Source: Spodoptera frugiperda
Taxonomy: Eukaryota; Arthropoda; Insecta; Lepidoptera; Noctuidae
Direction of reading: 5' to 3'
NCBI RefSeq assembly: GCF_023101765.2
Contig: NC_064225.1
Span: 6,944,001 to 7,008,000, forward strand
DNA length: 64,000 nucleotides
Of the stretch, positions 10,715 to 20,600 are shown piece after piece. The notes below the pieces were generated by a model that searched no databases, had not been told where the DNA came from, and saw nothing but the letters and a program-made list of their open reading frames with translations. The position numbers were made by a program, and so were the translations under genes. Numbering within the stretch: the stretch's first letter is position 1; each line of letters starts with the position of its first letter.

Positions 10715-10745
10715 CAGTCTGTCCGTCCGTCCGTCCGTCCGTCCA
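10715..10745. repeat. (CCGT)n tetranucleotide microsatellite
   Basis: A run of CCGT units (GTCTGTCCGTCCGTCCGTCC onward) lies in otherwise unassigned sequence. Confidence 0.85.
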
Positions 10746-10847
10746 TATGTCTAAGCCATTTATTAAAGCTTCGACGGTTAGACATAGGTATTTAGGGACA
10801 GTGAGTAAAGTTGCCTAAGAACAGGAGAATCCTTACACGCATGAGCC

Positions 10848-11030
10848 GACAGATCACCAGAGATGGGCCCCAGTATGGCTGATGCCTGATCCGGATTTAC
10901 CGGGGCTTCGGCTTAAAAAGCAGGATAGGTACGGGGTGGTTTTTAGTCAGTATAAGTATCTGACTCTCCCTCTCGCCTCGCTCAAGGTGGGAGCAGTCAT
11001 GGGAAGACTTTAAACCTCCACCCCCCAAAG
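10848..11030 (+). mobile_element. Short interspersed repeat, family D
   Basis: GATCACCAGAGATGGGCCCC, GATCCGGATTTACCGGGGCT, GGGTGGTTTTTAGTCAGTA, CTGACTCTCCCTCTCGCCTC and GGGAGCAGTCATGGGAAGAC occur in order, as in the copies at 42118, 46392 and (inverted) 55612. It ends in a C/A-rich tract. No coding content. Confidence 0.7.
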
Positions 11031-11461
11031 TCGTTAGCAATCTAAAGGCTGGGTTAATTGACCATTTAATGACTCAAAGTACGGTGGTAATTATTTTAAT
11101 ACTTATTAATTTATTAATGTTCCATTAATATAACCCAGTGCACGTATAAATACAAAACATTATGCCATAATACATATTTCTAAAAACCCTCTAGATTAAA
11201 TATTAAAATGAAATATAATCCCCAAGGCGGTCTTGACTCACGATAAAACATTAGCGCTCCAAAGAAATGCTAAGCTAAAATAAAATACTAAGTCTTACAT
11301 TTATAAACACGTACTTAGCATAAATTACGTCATACTTCATAGAATATTTTAAGCTGAGAAATATTGATTTTGTTTACAAATGTAATACTGCTCTTTAGAT
11401 AAAGTAATCATGATAAAAAATGGATTTAGTAACAGAGTGATTGAATTTCTTGGTTCATCTA
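11031..11461. other. Left flank of the H1 Helitron, nothing recognised
   Basis: AT-rich sequence without an assigned repeat. It ends in the A (11461) that precedes the Helitron TC end. Confidence 0.5.
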
Positions 11462-11577
11462 TCTATACATATAATAAAATCGTAGAAAAGTGCTGTCTGT
11501 ACATTGAAAATAAAAATAAAAAAAATAGCAGGGGTTATTGTTATGTCGATGTCGAACCCAAAAATGTAATTAACTTT

Positions 11578-11635
11578 TTTTTTGTCTGTTTGTCTGTTTG
11601 TCTGTTTGTCTGTTTGTCTGTTTGTCTGTTCGTCT
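11578..11635. repeat. (GTCTGTTT)n minisatellite inside Helitron H1
   Basis: Octamers GTCTGTTT repeat about six times, then GTTCGTCTGTGCGCGCTAA. The same array with different unit numbers occurs in copy C (49398-49445, as ACAGACAA) and copy B (61850-61912). The number of units therefore varies between Helitron copies. Small frames here are repeat artefacts. Confidence 0.9.
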
Positions 11636-12002
11636 GTGCGCGCTAATCTCAGAAACGGCTGATCCGAGTTGGATGCGGTTTTCACGAATATATTATGGGA
11701 TGCTTAAATTTACATTTAGTGTTTGTTTCATGTCAATCGGTTCATAAATAAAAAAGTTATGTCAAATTAAAGAATCACGTCGAACATTCTATGCTTATAC
11801 CATTAATCTCCGCAACTATTTGACGGATTTGGTTGAAATTTGGTACAGATATAGAACCTTAGAAAGGACATAGATATATTTTTATTTCAAAAATCAAAAA
11901 ATAAAATAAAAATAAAATAAAATAAAAATAAAAATAAAAATAAAATAAAAATAAAAATAAAAATAAAATAAAATAAAATAAAATAAAATAAAATAAAATA
12001 AA

Positions 12003-12179
12003 ACAAAATTCAGAACAACACACAAACAGTATTTATATTCAAGAAGTCAGCAGAAGAGGAAGGAGGAGAGTTATAAATTAATAATTAGTAGGGGGCAATG
12101 AGCACCGTTTTTCCTGCGGGTCGCGGGACGCGATGCTCATTTTCACCGGGTCAAACCCGAGAAGGAGAGACCTCCCCAC
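12003..12179 (+). mobile_element. R4-like retrotransposon copy 0, 3' end only
   Basis: The segment corresponds to the last 177 bp of copy 1 (17103-17279): the final codons of the ORF from ..QNSEQH onward, the TAA stop and the whole 3' UTR. It matches copy 1 rather than copy 2 at the informative sites (TATTTATATTCAAG and GAGTTATAAATTA). The 5' break adjoins AAAATA repeat and the 3' end passes directly into the long AAAAT array. This fits either a strongly 5'-truncated insertion or a remnant left by recombination between tandem copies. Confidence 0.9.
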
Positions 12180-12750
12180 AAATAAAATAAAATAAAATAA
12201 AATAAAATAAAATAAAATAAAATAAAATAAAATAAAATAAAATAAAATAAAATAAAATAAAATAAAATAAAATAAAATAAAATAAAATAAAATAAAATAA
12301 AATAAAATAAAATAAAATAAAATAAAATAAAATAAAATAAAATAAAATAAAATAAAATAAAATAAAATAAAATAAAATAAAATAAAATAAAATAAAATAA
12401 AATAAAATAAAATAAAATAAAATAAAATAAAATAAAATAAAATAAAATAAAATAAAATAAAATAAAATAAAATAAAATAAAATAAAATAAAATAAAATAA
12501 AATAAAATAAAATAAAATAAAATAAAATAAAATAAAATAAAATAAAATAAAATAAAATAAAATAAAATAAAATAAAATAAAATAAAATAAAATAAAATAA
12601 AATAAAATAAAATAAAATAAAATAAAATAAAATAAAATAAAATAAAATAAAATAAAATAAAATAAAATAAAATAAAATAAAATAAAATAAAATAAAATAA
12701 AATAAAATAAAATAAAATAAAATAAAATAAAACAAAATAAAATAAAATAA
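12180..12750. repeat. (AAAAT)n array, about 114 units
   Basis: About 570 bp of pentanucleotide repeat runs with one visible interruption (C at 12733). It links the 3' end of copy 0 to the first base of copy 1. The antisense frame of Phe-Tyr-Ile-Leu repeats across it is an artefact of period 5 lacking a stop. A pure array this long suggests recent expansion; its length in an assembly may be unreliable. Confidence 0.95.
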
Positions 12751-12850
12751 GCCGCTCACAAGTTCAACCCCACGTCCGAGCTGACCATCTACGCTCACGT
12801 GAGTGGCGGACATTCGCAAACGAAATTACTTTTGCGGGTGACCAACGGGG
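12751..12850 (+). ncRNA. Candidate HDV-like self-cleaving ribozyme at the 5' end of copy 1
   Basis: The order of pairing segments fits the HDV double pseudoknot. P1 is 12751-12757 GCCGCTC with 12801-12807 GAGTGGC (7 bp, one G-U). P2 is 12768-12771 CCCC with 12847-12850 GGGG. P3 is ACGT 12772-12775 with ACGT 12797-12800, directly stacked between P2 and P1. L3 begins CC, able to pair with GG 12808-12809 (P1.1). P4 is 12813-12820 TTCGCAAA with 12831-12838 TTTGCGGG. J4/2 ends CCAAC (12842-12846), matching the catalytic C-N-R-A pattern just before P2. Cleavage would fall before G12751, exactly the element's first base. Such ribozymes are known at the 5' ends of R2 and several other non-LTR elements. 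Weak points are a P2 of only 4 bp and an L3 of 21 nt. Confidence 0.7.
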
Positions 12851-12870
12851 CTCTGGCAACCCAAACAAAA

Positions 12871-15800
12871 ATGGAGAGTCAAAAAAGGAATAAACGTTTA
12901 AGGCCGCTTCCCGGGGGCTATCGCCGGGACACGTCTGGTGCTGGTGACGGGCGTGTAGTAGGGCTAGCCAGCGACTCTCCGCTGAGCAGGCGGGCGGGAG
13001 TCGGGGTGGGAGTAGAAAGGGGCGCCCCAAATGTTACAGCCGACCATTCTGAGGATGATGCTTTGCGGAGCGGAGAAGTGTCTCCAGCTAGCTCTGCCGG
13101 TACATCCCACTCGACCACGTTAACATTAAATGAAGATACCCGCAGAAAGTGGTCAAACGCAGAACTTGAAGAACTGATATTTTGTTTCTATCGCGCAAGA
13201 GCGTTAGGATCCGGATACATCAAACGATTAGAAACGTTATTCAGAAGTAGAAACCCCAATAACCCCAAAGCATTCACATTTACTGGGAACACTTTATCAA
13301 CACAGGCAAGAAGTATAATAGCCCGGAAAGCAATACCCACAGAAACACTTAATGCAATAAAAAGTAGAGCAGAAGAACCCACACTACACCCAGAAGAAAC
13401 TCACAGCACCCATAATTCACCCAGTATCACTCACTCTACACATACTTCACAGCACACGGAGCACACTGATATTAACGTACAACAACACCACACACAGACC
13501 AGAACCCCATCACCGGAGACAGCAGAGGCTCCTGACCCACAACCGAATAACATTGAGATAGTAAGCGATGACAGAAGAAGACGATGGAGTGATGAGGAAA
13601 TGAAAGAACTTATGTATTGTTACTATAAAGCGCGTTCAGCAGGATCAGGATATATCAATAGATTGCAGCGTATATACATTGAGAGAAATCCGAACAACCC
13701 TAAAGTCAATAGATTTAATGGTTACTCACTATCTACACAAGCACGAACTATAATAAAAAACAATATGATTTCACAAGAACTACTCAACCGAATAAAGCAA
13801 TCAGCAGAAGGAATAGTAGAGGTAACTGAAAACACTGAATCAATTAATAATTTTAACTCAGACACACTACATAACACACAAAACACTCACGCGCAACCAT
13901 ACACACCAGATGAAGTTCAAACAATAATCCAGGCCACACAAAACATATTAGACAGTGAAAACAGGGACCCAATAATATTAAGTTTTTTAAATACACTATC
14001 CGAGGTAAGAGAAACACCTATAGCAGACAGAAAACTACTACCCAAAGCGAAATTTAACAAACATTTCTTTGAAAACTGCCACAAAATAAATAAATACTTA
14101 CCGAACCTTTTAGAGATTAACACTACACTAAGAGAAATAAACGATATAATTTATGCAGCCGCTAAAACCCTAATAATCAACAATAACCAGGCACCATATA
14201 AACCAAGTAACACAATAAAACCGAAGAGGGACCCAAACTGGAAAATACGAATTCAAAAAAAGATAAACAAGTTTAGGAAAGAGTTAGCTAGATTAATAGA
14301 AATCGAAAGAGGAGTTAGGTCACCTAGAATGGACAGGAGTAGGGCATACTTGTACAATAAATACAATATACATAGCGAAAACGATCATAAAAATATAGCA
14401 GAAATGTTAAAGCAGAAAATAAAAGCATTAGCAGGTAGAATTAAAAGGTACGAAGATGCAAATAGTAAGAGAGAACAAAATAAACTATTTAGAGAAAATG
14501 AGCATAAACTATATAGTAGCTTAGGAAACCAAAAAGAAATGCAGGAAATTAAAATACCTAGTAAAGAAAACGTAGAGCAGTTTTGGAGATCCATCTTATC
14601 AAACCCTATTAAATATAACACAGATGCTATTTGGATAAAAGAAATAGAAGAATCAATGTCAGAAGTGAATACAATAGAACCGGAAGAGATAACAATAGAT
14701 GAAATTAAATTTGCAATTAAAAAGCTACACAACTGGAAAACACCGGGAATAGATAAAATTCAAAACTATTACTTGAAATATTTTACAAGCACACATAAAT
14801 ACATTGCCAAATTGTTTACAAAAATAGTTCAGGGATTTGAAAATCTAGAGGAATGGTTTACAACAGGTCAGGTAATACTTATCCCCAAAAACGCTGACAC
14901 CGAAAACCCGAAAAACTGGAGACCAATTGCGTGTTTGCCCAGTATGTACAAATTATTAACTTCCGTTTTGGCTAACGTTTTATACAACCACTGCAGCAGC
15001 AACAACATAATGGCAGCAGAACAGCGGGGATGCAGACGTGGTGCCCGAGGCTGTAAGGACCATCTCATGGTCAATAAGGCCATATTGGAGGACGCACATA
15101 CATCGCAGAAAAACTTGAGCATGGCGTGGATAGATTATCAAAAAGCCTTCGATAGTGTGTCCCACGAATGGCTTCTTAAAATCCTTGATATCTACAAGTG
15201 CCCACCCATGATCAAGCGTTTCTTAGAGATGACTATGCCATCTTGGAGAGTCATCATGACAGCCAAAGGTACCCACGAGTCACTCACTACTGAGCCGATT
15301 TCCATCAGACGCGGTATATTTCAGGGTGACTCTTTGTCACCCCTGCTGTTCTGCCTTGCCATCAATCCAGTTTCCCATATATTAAACAAGTACAAATTTA
15401 AAGGTTACAAGCTTAGAGACAGTTTTAACATTAACCATCTGCTATATATGGATGATCTAAAGATTTATGCAAACAGTAGAAGTAATTTAAAGATTTTGTT
15501 AGATAGCTTGGAAATATTTACAATAGACGTCGGTATGAAATTTGGACTAAATAAATGCAACGTACTACACTTAAATTTAGGACATCGGAGTAGCACTACT
15601 GGGGAGGGACACGTTCTGCTTAGCGGTGAGCAATTCAGCGAACTAGGACAGGGGAACACATACAAGTATTTAGGTGTAAGCGAATCAGGAAAGATAGATC
15701 ATAGTACCATCAGACAACAGGTTTCCAAGGAATATTTTAAAAGAGTTAAAAAGCTACTGAACTCGCATTTGAATTCACGCAATATTATAAAGGGTATCAA

Positions 15801-17181
15801 TACTTACGCTATTCCGATTCTTTTATATTCAATTGGTATTATTAATTACAAACTAAGTGATCTTAAGAAAATAGATACAAAAACGCGAAAACTACTTGCA
15901 ATGAATAAAGCACACCAACAAAAAGCAGATGTAGAGCGACTGTACTTACCGGTTATGTATGGAGGTAGGGGGTTACTCAATGTAGAAAATATATATAAAA
16001 CACAAATAATAAAGTATAAACAATATCTTAGAATAGAGCAGGATCACTTAATAAAAACAATAGTTCAACATGATATAAATAAAGATAAATACTCAATTAT
16101 TAAAGAAGCAGAAGAAATAGAATCGGAACTAGAGTTAGCAACAGGCGAAAGACATACAGATAAGGAAATTAAAGAGGCAATAATTAGAAAACAGATTAGC
16201 AGATGGCACAATAAACCACTACACGGACAGTTTGCAAAAAAAGTTTTAGGACAAGAGAATATAGATGTAGTTCAGTCTTTTAGGTGGATTAAAAAGCAGC
16301 AGGTCTCCCCATCAATAGAATCGTCCGTGTTTGCGATACAGGACCAAGCGGTAATGACGCGACAACACCAACGCGACATCCTCAAAGAGCCAGTAGACGG
16401 CAAGTGCCGACTGTGCGCTGTCAAGGACGAAACCGCGCAGCATATAATATCTGGCTGCGAAAAACTGGCAGGAACTTATTATGTCAAACGGCATAATAAT
16501 CTTGTCCAGTACGTCTACTGGTGTCTCGCTCGAAAGCATGGCATGGACGTTAATAAACTTTGGTGGAAAGAGACTCTCACCCAACCCAAAGTAGTTGAAA
16601 ACGAAACAGCCAAAATAATGTGGGAAATCCCAATTCACACAGACGTCACAGTAGCACACAATAGACCGGACATAGTATACACAAATAAAACAACCAACAC
16701 CACATATCTCATTGACATTACAGTACCAACCGACTACAACATAGGAGCAAAAGAAATAGAGAAATTGAGTAAATACCACCTCTTAAAGACAGAGATTAGA
16801 CGCCTTTGGAATACGGAAACGCACGTTATTCCCATAGTTATTGGAGCCACAGGGGTAGTAGCCAAAAGTCTCAGCAGATACACAGACAAACTAGAATCAT
16901 CAATAGATACTACAATACTACAAAAACAAGCCGCCATTCACACAACAATCATTCTTAGCAAAGTACTAGGAGACACAGTCTTCGTCACAAACATTCCAGA
17001 ATCCGATCAACTACAGCCATCCCAAACACAGACACCACACACCACTCAATCAACCATCACACAAAGCTCACAATCCACAACTGGCATTCAATCTACATCC
17101 ACACAAAATTCAGAACAACACACAAACAGTATTTATATTCAAGAAGTCAGCAGAAGAGGAAGGAGGAGAGTTATAAATTAA
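12871..17181 (+). CDS. Retrotransposon polyprotein: Myb-like x2, RT, CCHC finger, restriction-like endonuclease
   Basis: This is a 1436-codon intact frame that would nick the target and copy its RNA there (target-primed reverse transcription). Start: ATG 12871 has a strong context (A at -3, G at +4); the frame is open further upstream, but only from GTG inside the putative ribozyme. Residues about 91-165 and 235-312 are two similar helical domains, each beginning R-R-x-W-S-x-x-E and containing GSGYI.RL and LSTQAR.II, joined by a His/Thr/Gln-rich linker; they resemble Myb/SANT-type DNA binders. RT motifs: D755 in AWIDYQKAFD, QGDSLSP at 818-824 and YMDD at 859-862. C-terminal: C1179-x2-C1182-x8-H1191-x4-C1196, then endonuclease residues RPD 1265-1267, D1282 and K1298 or K1301 in EKLSKY. 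The tail is Ser/Thr/Gln-rich. No APE-type endonuclease and no C2H2 finger were seen. Confidence 0.93.
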   Translation: MESQKRNKRLRPLPGGYRRDTSGAGDGRVVGLASDSPLSRRAGVGVGVERGAPNVTADHSEDDALRSGEVSPASSAGTSHSTTLTLNEDTRRKWSNAELEELIFCFYRARALGSGYIKRLETLFRSRNPNNPKAFTFTGNTLSTQARSIIARKAIPTETLNAIKSRAEEPTLHPEETHSTHNSPSITHSTHTSQHTEHTDINVQQHHTQTRTPSPETAEAPDPQPNNIEIVSDDRRRRWSDEEMKELMYCYYKARSAGSGYINRLQRIYIERNPNNPKVNRFNGYSLSTQARTIIKNNMISQELLNRIKQSAEGIVEVTENTESINNFNSDTLHNTQNTHAQPYTPDEVQTIIQATQNILDSENRDPIILSFLNTLSEVRETPIADRKLLPKAKFNKHFFENCHKINKYLPNLLEINTTLREINDIIYAAAKTLIINNNQAPYKPSNTIKPKRDPNWKIRIQKKINKFRKELARLIEIERGVRSPRMDRSRAYLYNKYNIHSENDHKNIAEMLKQKIKALAGRIKRYEDANSKREQNKLFRENEHKLYSSLGNQKEMQEIKIPSKENVEQFWRSILSNPIKYNTDAIWIKEIEESMSEVNTIEPEEITIDEIKFAIKKLHNWKTPGIDKIQNYYLKYFTSTHKYIAKLFTKIVQGFENLEEWFTTGQVILIPKNADTENPKNWRPIACLPSMYKLLTSVLANVLYNHCSSNNIMAAEQRGCRRGARGCKDHLMVNKAILEDAHTSQKNLSMAWIDYQKAFDSVSHEWLLKILDIYKCPPMIKRFLEMTMPSWRVIMTAKGTHESLTTEPISIRRGIFQGDSLSPLLFCLAINPVSHILNKYKFKGYKLRDSFNINHLLYMDDLKIYANSRSNLKILLDSLEIFTIDVGMKFGLNKCNVLHLNLGHRSSTTGEGHVLLSGEQFSELGQGNTYKYLGVSESGKIDHSTIRQQVSKEYFKRVKKLLNSHLNSRNIIKGINTYAIPILLYSIGIINYKLSDLKKIDTKTRKLLAMNKAHQQKADVERLYLPVMYGGRGLLNVENIYKTQIIKYKQYLRIEQDHLIKTIVQHDINKDKYSIIKEAEEIESELELATGERHTDKEIKEAIIRKQISRWHNKPLHGQFAKKVLGQENIDVVQSFRWIKKQQVSPSIESSVFAIQDQAVMTRQHQRDILKEPVDGKCRLCAVKDETAQHIISGCEKLAGTYYVKRHNNLVQYVYWCLARKHGMDVNKLWWKETLTQPKVVENETAKIMWEIPIHTDVTVAHNRPDIVYTNKTTNTTYLIDITVPTDYNIGAKEIEKLSKYHLLKTEIRRLWNTETHVIPIVIGATGVVAKSLSRYTDKLESSIDTTILQKQAAIHTTIILSKVLGDTVFVTNIPESDQLQPSQTQTPHTTQSTITQSSQSTTGIQSTSTQNSEQHTNSIYIQEVSRRGRRRVIN

Positions 17182-17279
17182 TAATTAGTAGGGGGCAATG
17201 AGCACCGTTTTTCCTGCGGGTCGCGGGACGCGATGCTCATTTTCACCGGGTCAAACCCGAGAAGGAGAGACCTCCCCAC
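17182..17279 (+). promoter_or_regulatory. Structured 3' UTR of copy 1
   Basis: An 8-bp stem pairs AATGAGCA (17197-17204) with TGCTCATT (17234-17241) around a GC-rich loop. A second hairpin CGGGT-CAA-ACCCG follows (17247-17259). Both are present unchanged in copy 0 and copy 2. In R2-type elements the reverse transcriptase recognises a folded 3' UTR to start target-primed synthesis; that role here is inferred. Confidence 0.65.
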
Positions 17280-17493
17280 CGCAAAATAAAATAAAATAAA
17301 ATAAAATAAAATAAAATAAAATAAAATAAAATAAAATAAAATAAAATAAAATAAAATAAAATAAAATAAAATAAAATAAAATAAAATAAAATAAAAATAA
17401 AATAAAAATAAAATAAAAATAAAATAAAAATAATATAAAATAAAATAAAATAAAATAAAATAAAATAAAATAAAATAAAATAAAATAAAATAA
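17280..17493. repeat. (AAAAT)n array between copies 1 and 2
   Basis: About 214 bp. The first 115 or so bases are regular AAAAT. A short stretch near 17390-17432 alternates AAAAT and AAAAAT and includes one AATAT variant. Regular AAAAT then resumes up to the first base of copy 2. Confidence 0.95.
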
Positions 17494-17593
17494 GCCGCTC
17501 ACAAGTTCAACCCCACGTCCGAGCTGACCATCTACGCTCACGTGAGTGGCGGACATTCGCAAACGAAATTACTTATGCGGGTGACCAACGGGG
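17494..17593 (+). ncRNA. Candidate HDV-like ribozyme of copy 2, P4 weakened
   Basis: It has the same pairing plan as at 12751-12850, and P1, P2, P3, P1.1 and the CCAAC joining segment are unchanged. The one difference is in the 3' strand of P4, where TTTGCG has become TATGCG, placing an A-A mismatch inside the stem. The function of this copy is therefore less certain. Confidence 0.55.
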
Positions 17594-17613
17594 CTCTGGC
17601 AACCCAAACAAAA

Positions 17614-20600
17614 ATGGAGAGTCAAAAAAGGAATAAACGTTTAAGGCCGCTTCCCGGGGGCTATCGCCGGGACACGTCTGGTGCTGGTGACGGGCGTGTA
17701 GTAGGGCTAGCCAGCGACTCTCCGCTGAGCAGGCGGGCGGGAGTCGGGGTGGGAGTAGAAAGGGGCGCCCCAAATGTTACAGCCGACCATTCTGAGGATG
17801 ATGCTTTGCGGAGCGGAGAAGTGTCTCCAGCTAGCTCTGCCGGTACATCCCACTCGACCACGTTAACATTAAATGAAGATACCCGCAGAAAGTGGTCAAA
17901 CGCAGAACTTGAAGAACTGATATTTTGTTTCTATCGCGCAAGAGCGTTAGGATCCGGATACATCAAACGATTAGAAACGTTATTCAGAAGTAGAAACCCC
18001 AATAACCCCAAAGCATTCACATTTACTGGGAACACTTTATCAACACAGGCAAGAAGTATAATAGCCCGGAAAGCAATACCCACAGAAACACTTAATGCAA
18101 TAAAAAGTAGAGCAGAAGAACCCACACTACACCCAGAAGAAACTCACAGCACCCATAATTCACCCAGTATCACTCACTCTACACATACTTCACAGCACAC
18201 GGAACACACTGATATTAACGTACAACAACACCACACACAGACCAGAACCCCATCACCGGAGACAGCAGAGGCTCCTGACCCACAACCGAATAACATTGAG
18301 ATAGTAAGCGATGACAGAAGAAGACGATGGAGTGATGAGGAAATGAAAGAACTTATGTATTGTTACTATAAAGCGCGTTCCGCAGGATCAGGATATATCA
18401 ATAGATTGCAGCGTATATACATTGAGAGAAATCCGCACAACCCTAAAGTCAATAGATTTAATGGTTACTCACTATCTACACAAGCACGCACTATAATAAA
18501 AAACAATATGATTTCACAAGAACTACTCAACCGAATAAAGCAATCAGCAGAAGGAATAGTAGAGGTAACTGAAAACACTGAATCAATTAATAACTTTAAC
18601 TCAGACACACTACATAACACACAAAACACTCACGCGCAACCATACACACCAGATGAAGTTCAAACAATAATCCAGGCCACACAAAACATATTAGACAGTG
18701 AAAACATGGACCCAATAATATTAAGTTTTTTAAATACACTATCTGAGGTAAGAGAAACACCTATAGCAGACAGAAAACTACTACCCAAAGCGAATTTTAA
18801 CAAACATTTCTTTGAAAATTGCCACAAAATAAATAAATACTTACCGAACCTTTTAGAGATTAACACTACACTAAGAGAAATAAACGATATAATTTATGCA
18901 GCCGCTAAAACCCTAATAATCAATAATAACCAAGCACCATATAAACCAAGTAATACAATAAAACCGAAAAGGGACCCAAACTGGAAAATACGAATTCAAA
19001 AAAAGATAAACAAGTTTAGGAAAGAGTTAGCTAGATTAATAGAAATCGAAAGAGGAGTTAGGTCACCTAGAATGGACAGGAGTAGGGAGTACTTGTACAA
19101 TAAATACAATATACATAGCGAAAACGATCATAAAAATATAGCAGAAATGTTAAAGCAGAAAATAAAAGCATTAGCAGGTAGAATTAAAAGGTACGAAGAT
19201 GCAAATAGTAAGAGAGAACAAAACAAACTATTTAAAGAAAATGAGCATAAACTATATAGTAGCTTAGGAAACCAAAAAGAAACGCAGGAAATTAAAATAC
19301 CTAGTAAAGAAAACGTAGAGCAGTTTTGGAGATCCATCTTATCAAACCCTATTAAATATAACACAGATGCTATTTGGATAAAAGAAATAGAAGAATCAAT
19401 GTCAGAAGTGAATACAATAGAACCGGAAGAGATAACAATAGATGAAATTAAATTTGCAATTAAAAAGCTACACAACTGGAAAACACCGGGAATAGATAAA
19501 ATTCAAAACTATTACTTGAAATATTTAACAAGCACACATAAATACATTGCCAAATTGTTTACAAAAATAGTTCAGGGATTTGAAAATCTAGAGGAATGGT
19601 TTACAACAGGTCAGGTAATACTTATCCCCAAAAACGCTGACACCGAAAACCCGAAAAACTGGAGACCAATTGCGTGTTTGCCCAGTATGTACAAATTATT
19701 AACTTCCGTTTTGGCTAACGTTTTATACAACCACTGCAGCAGCAACAACATAATGGCAGCAGAACAGCGGGGATGCAGACGTGGTGCCCGAGGCTGTAAG
19801 GACCATCTCATGGTCAATAAGGCCATATTGGAGGACGCACATACATCGCAGAAAAACTTGAGCATGGCGTGGATAGATTATCAAAAAGCCTTCGATAGTG
19901 TGTCCCACGAATGGCTTCTTAAAATTCTTGATATCTATAAGTGCCCGCCCATGATCAAGCGTTTCTTAGAGATGACTATGCCATCTTGGAGAGTCATCAT
20001 GACAGCCAAAGGTACCCACGAATCACTCACTACTGAGCCGATTTCCATCAAACGCGGTATATTTCAGGGTGACTCTTTGTCACCCCTGCTGTTCTGCCTT
20101 GCCATCAATCCAGTTTCCCATATATTAAACAAGTACAAATTTAAAGGTTACAAGCTTAGAGACAGTTTTAACATTAACCATCTGCTATATATGGATGATC
20201 TAAAGATATATGCAAACAATAGAAGTAATTTAAAGATTTTGTTAGATAGCTTGGAAATATTTACAATAGACGTAGGTATGAAATTTGGACTAAATAAATG
20301 CAACGTACTACACTTAAATTTAGGACATCGGAGTAGCACTACTGGGGAGGGACACGTTCTGCTTAGCGGTGAGCAATTCAGCGAACTAGGACAGGGGAAC
20401 ACATACAAGTATTTAGGTGTAAGCGAATCAGGAAAGATAGATCATAGTACCATCAGACAACAGGTTTCCAAAGAATATTTCAAAAGAGTTAAAAAACTAC
20501 TGAACTCGCACTTGAATTCACGCAATATTATAAAGGGTATCAATACTTACGCTATTCCGATTCTTTTATATTCAATTGGTATTATTAATTACAAACTAAG

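Larger units (their letters stand above)
12751..17279 (+). mobile_element. R4/Dong-like non-LTR retrotransposon, full-length copy 1
   Basis: The 4529-bp unit lies between two AAAAT arrays, with no LTRs and no poly(A) tail of its own. It has a 120-nt 5' UTR that can fold as an HDV-type ribozyme, one long ORF and a 98-nt 3' UTR with two hairpins. The 5' junction (AAATAA|GCCGCTC) is identical in copies 1 and 2, and the 3' junction (CCTCCCCAC|) is shared by all three copies; copy 1 has three extra bases (CGC) before the repeat. A C-terminal restriction-like endonuclease and a single ORF place it in the R2/R4/NeSL/CRE group. Bombyx Dong, of the R4 clade, is known to insert into TAA repeats, so targeting of an AT microsatellite fits that clade. 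Copy 1 looks intact and could be active. Confidence 0.92.

Noticed and set aside
11583..11640. CRISPR-like array from regular octamers
   Set aside because: Units are contiguous with no spacers, and the genome is eukaryotic.
11583..11660. Cys/Leu/Val/Phe-rich peptide from the GTCTGTTT repeat
   Set aside because: The octamer minisatellite varies in unit number between Helitron copies, so no protein is conserved.
12151..12819. A 222-codon minus-strand frame of Phe-Tyr-Phe-Ile-Leu repeats (and similar frames at 17251-17562, 21920-22524)
   Set aside because: Period-5 AAAAT repeat translates without stops in any frame; no start context, domain or splice framing. It is the microsatellite, not a gene.
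12799..12870. Upstream GTG start for the retrotransposon ORF
   Set aside because: GTG 12799 lies inside the putative ribozyme P3/P1, and nuclear eukaryotic genes rarely start at GTG. ATG 12871 has a strong context and fits copy 2.
13188..16937. Minus-strand frames of 60-155 codons inside copy 1 (and the matching ones in copy 2)
   Set aside because: They are shadows of the retrotransposon ORF; composition is hydrophobic from complemented A-rich codons, with no domains.
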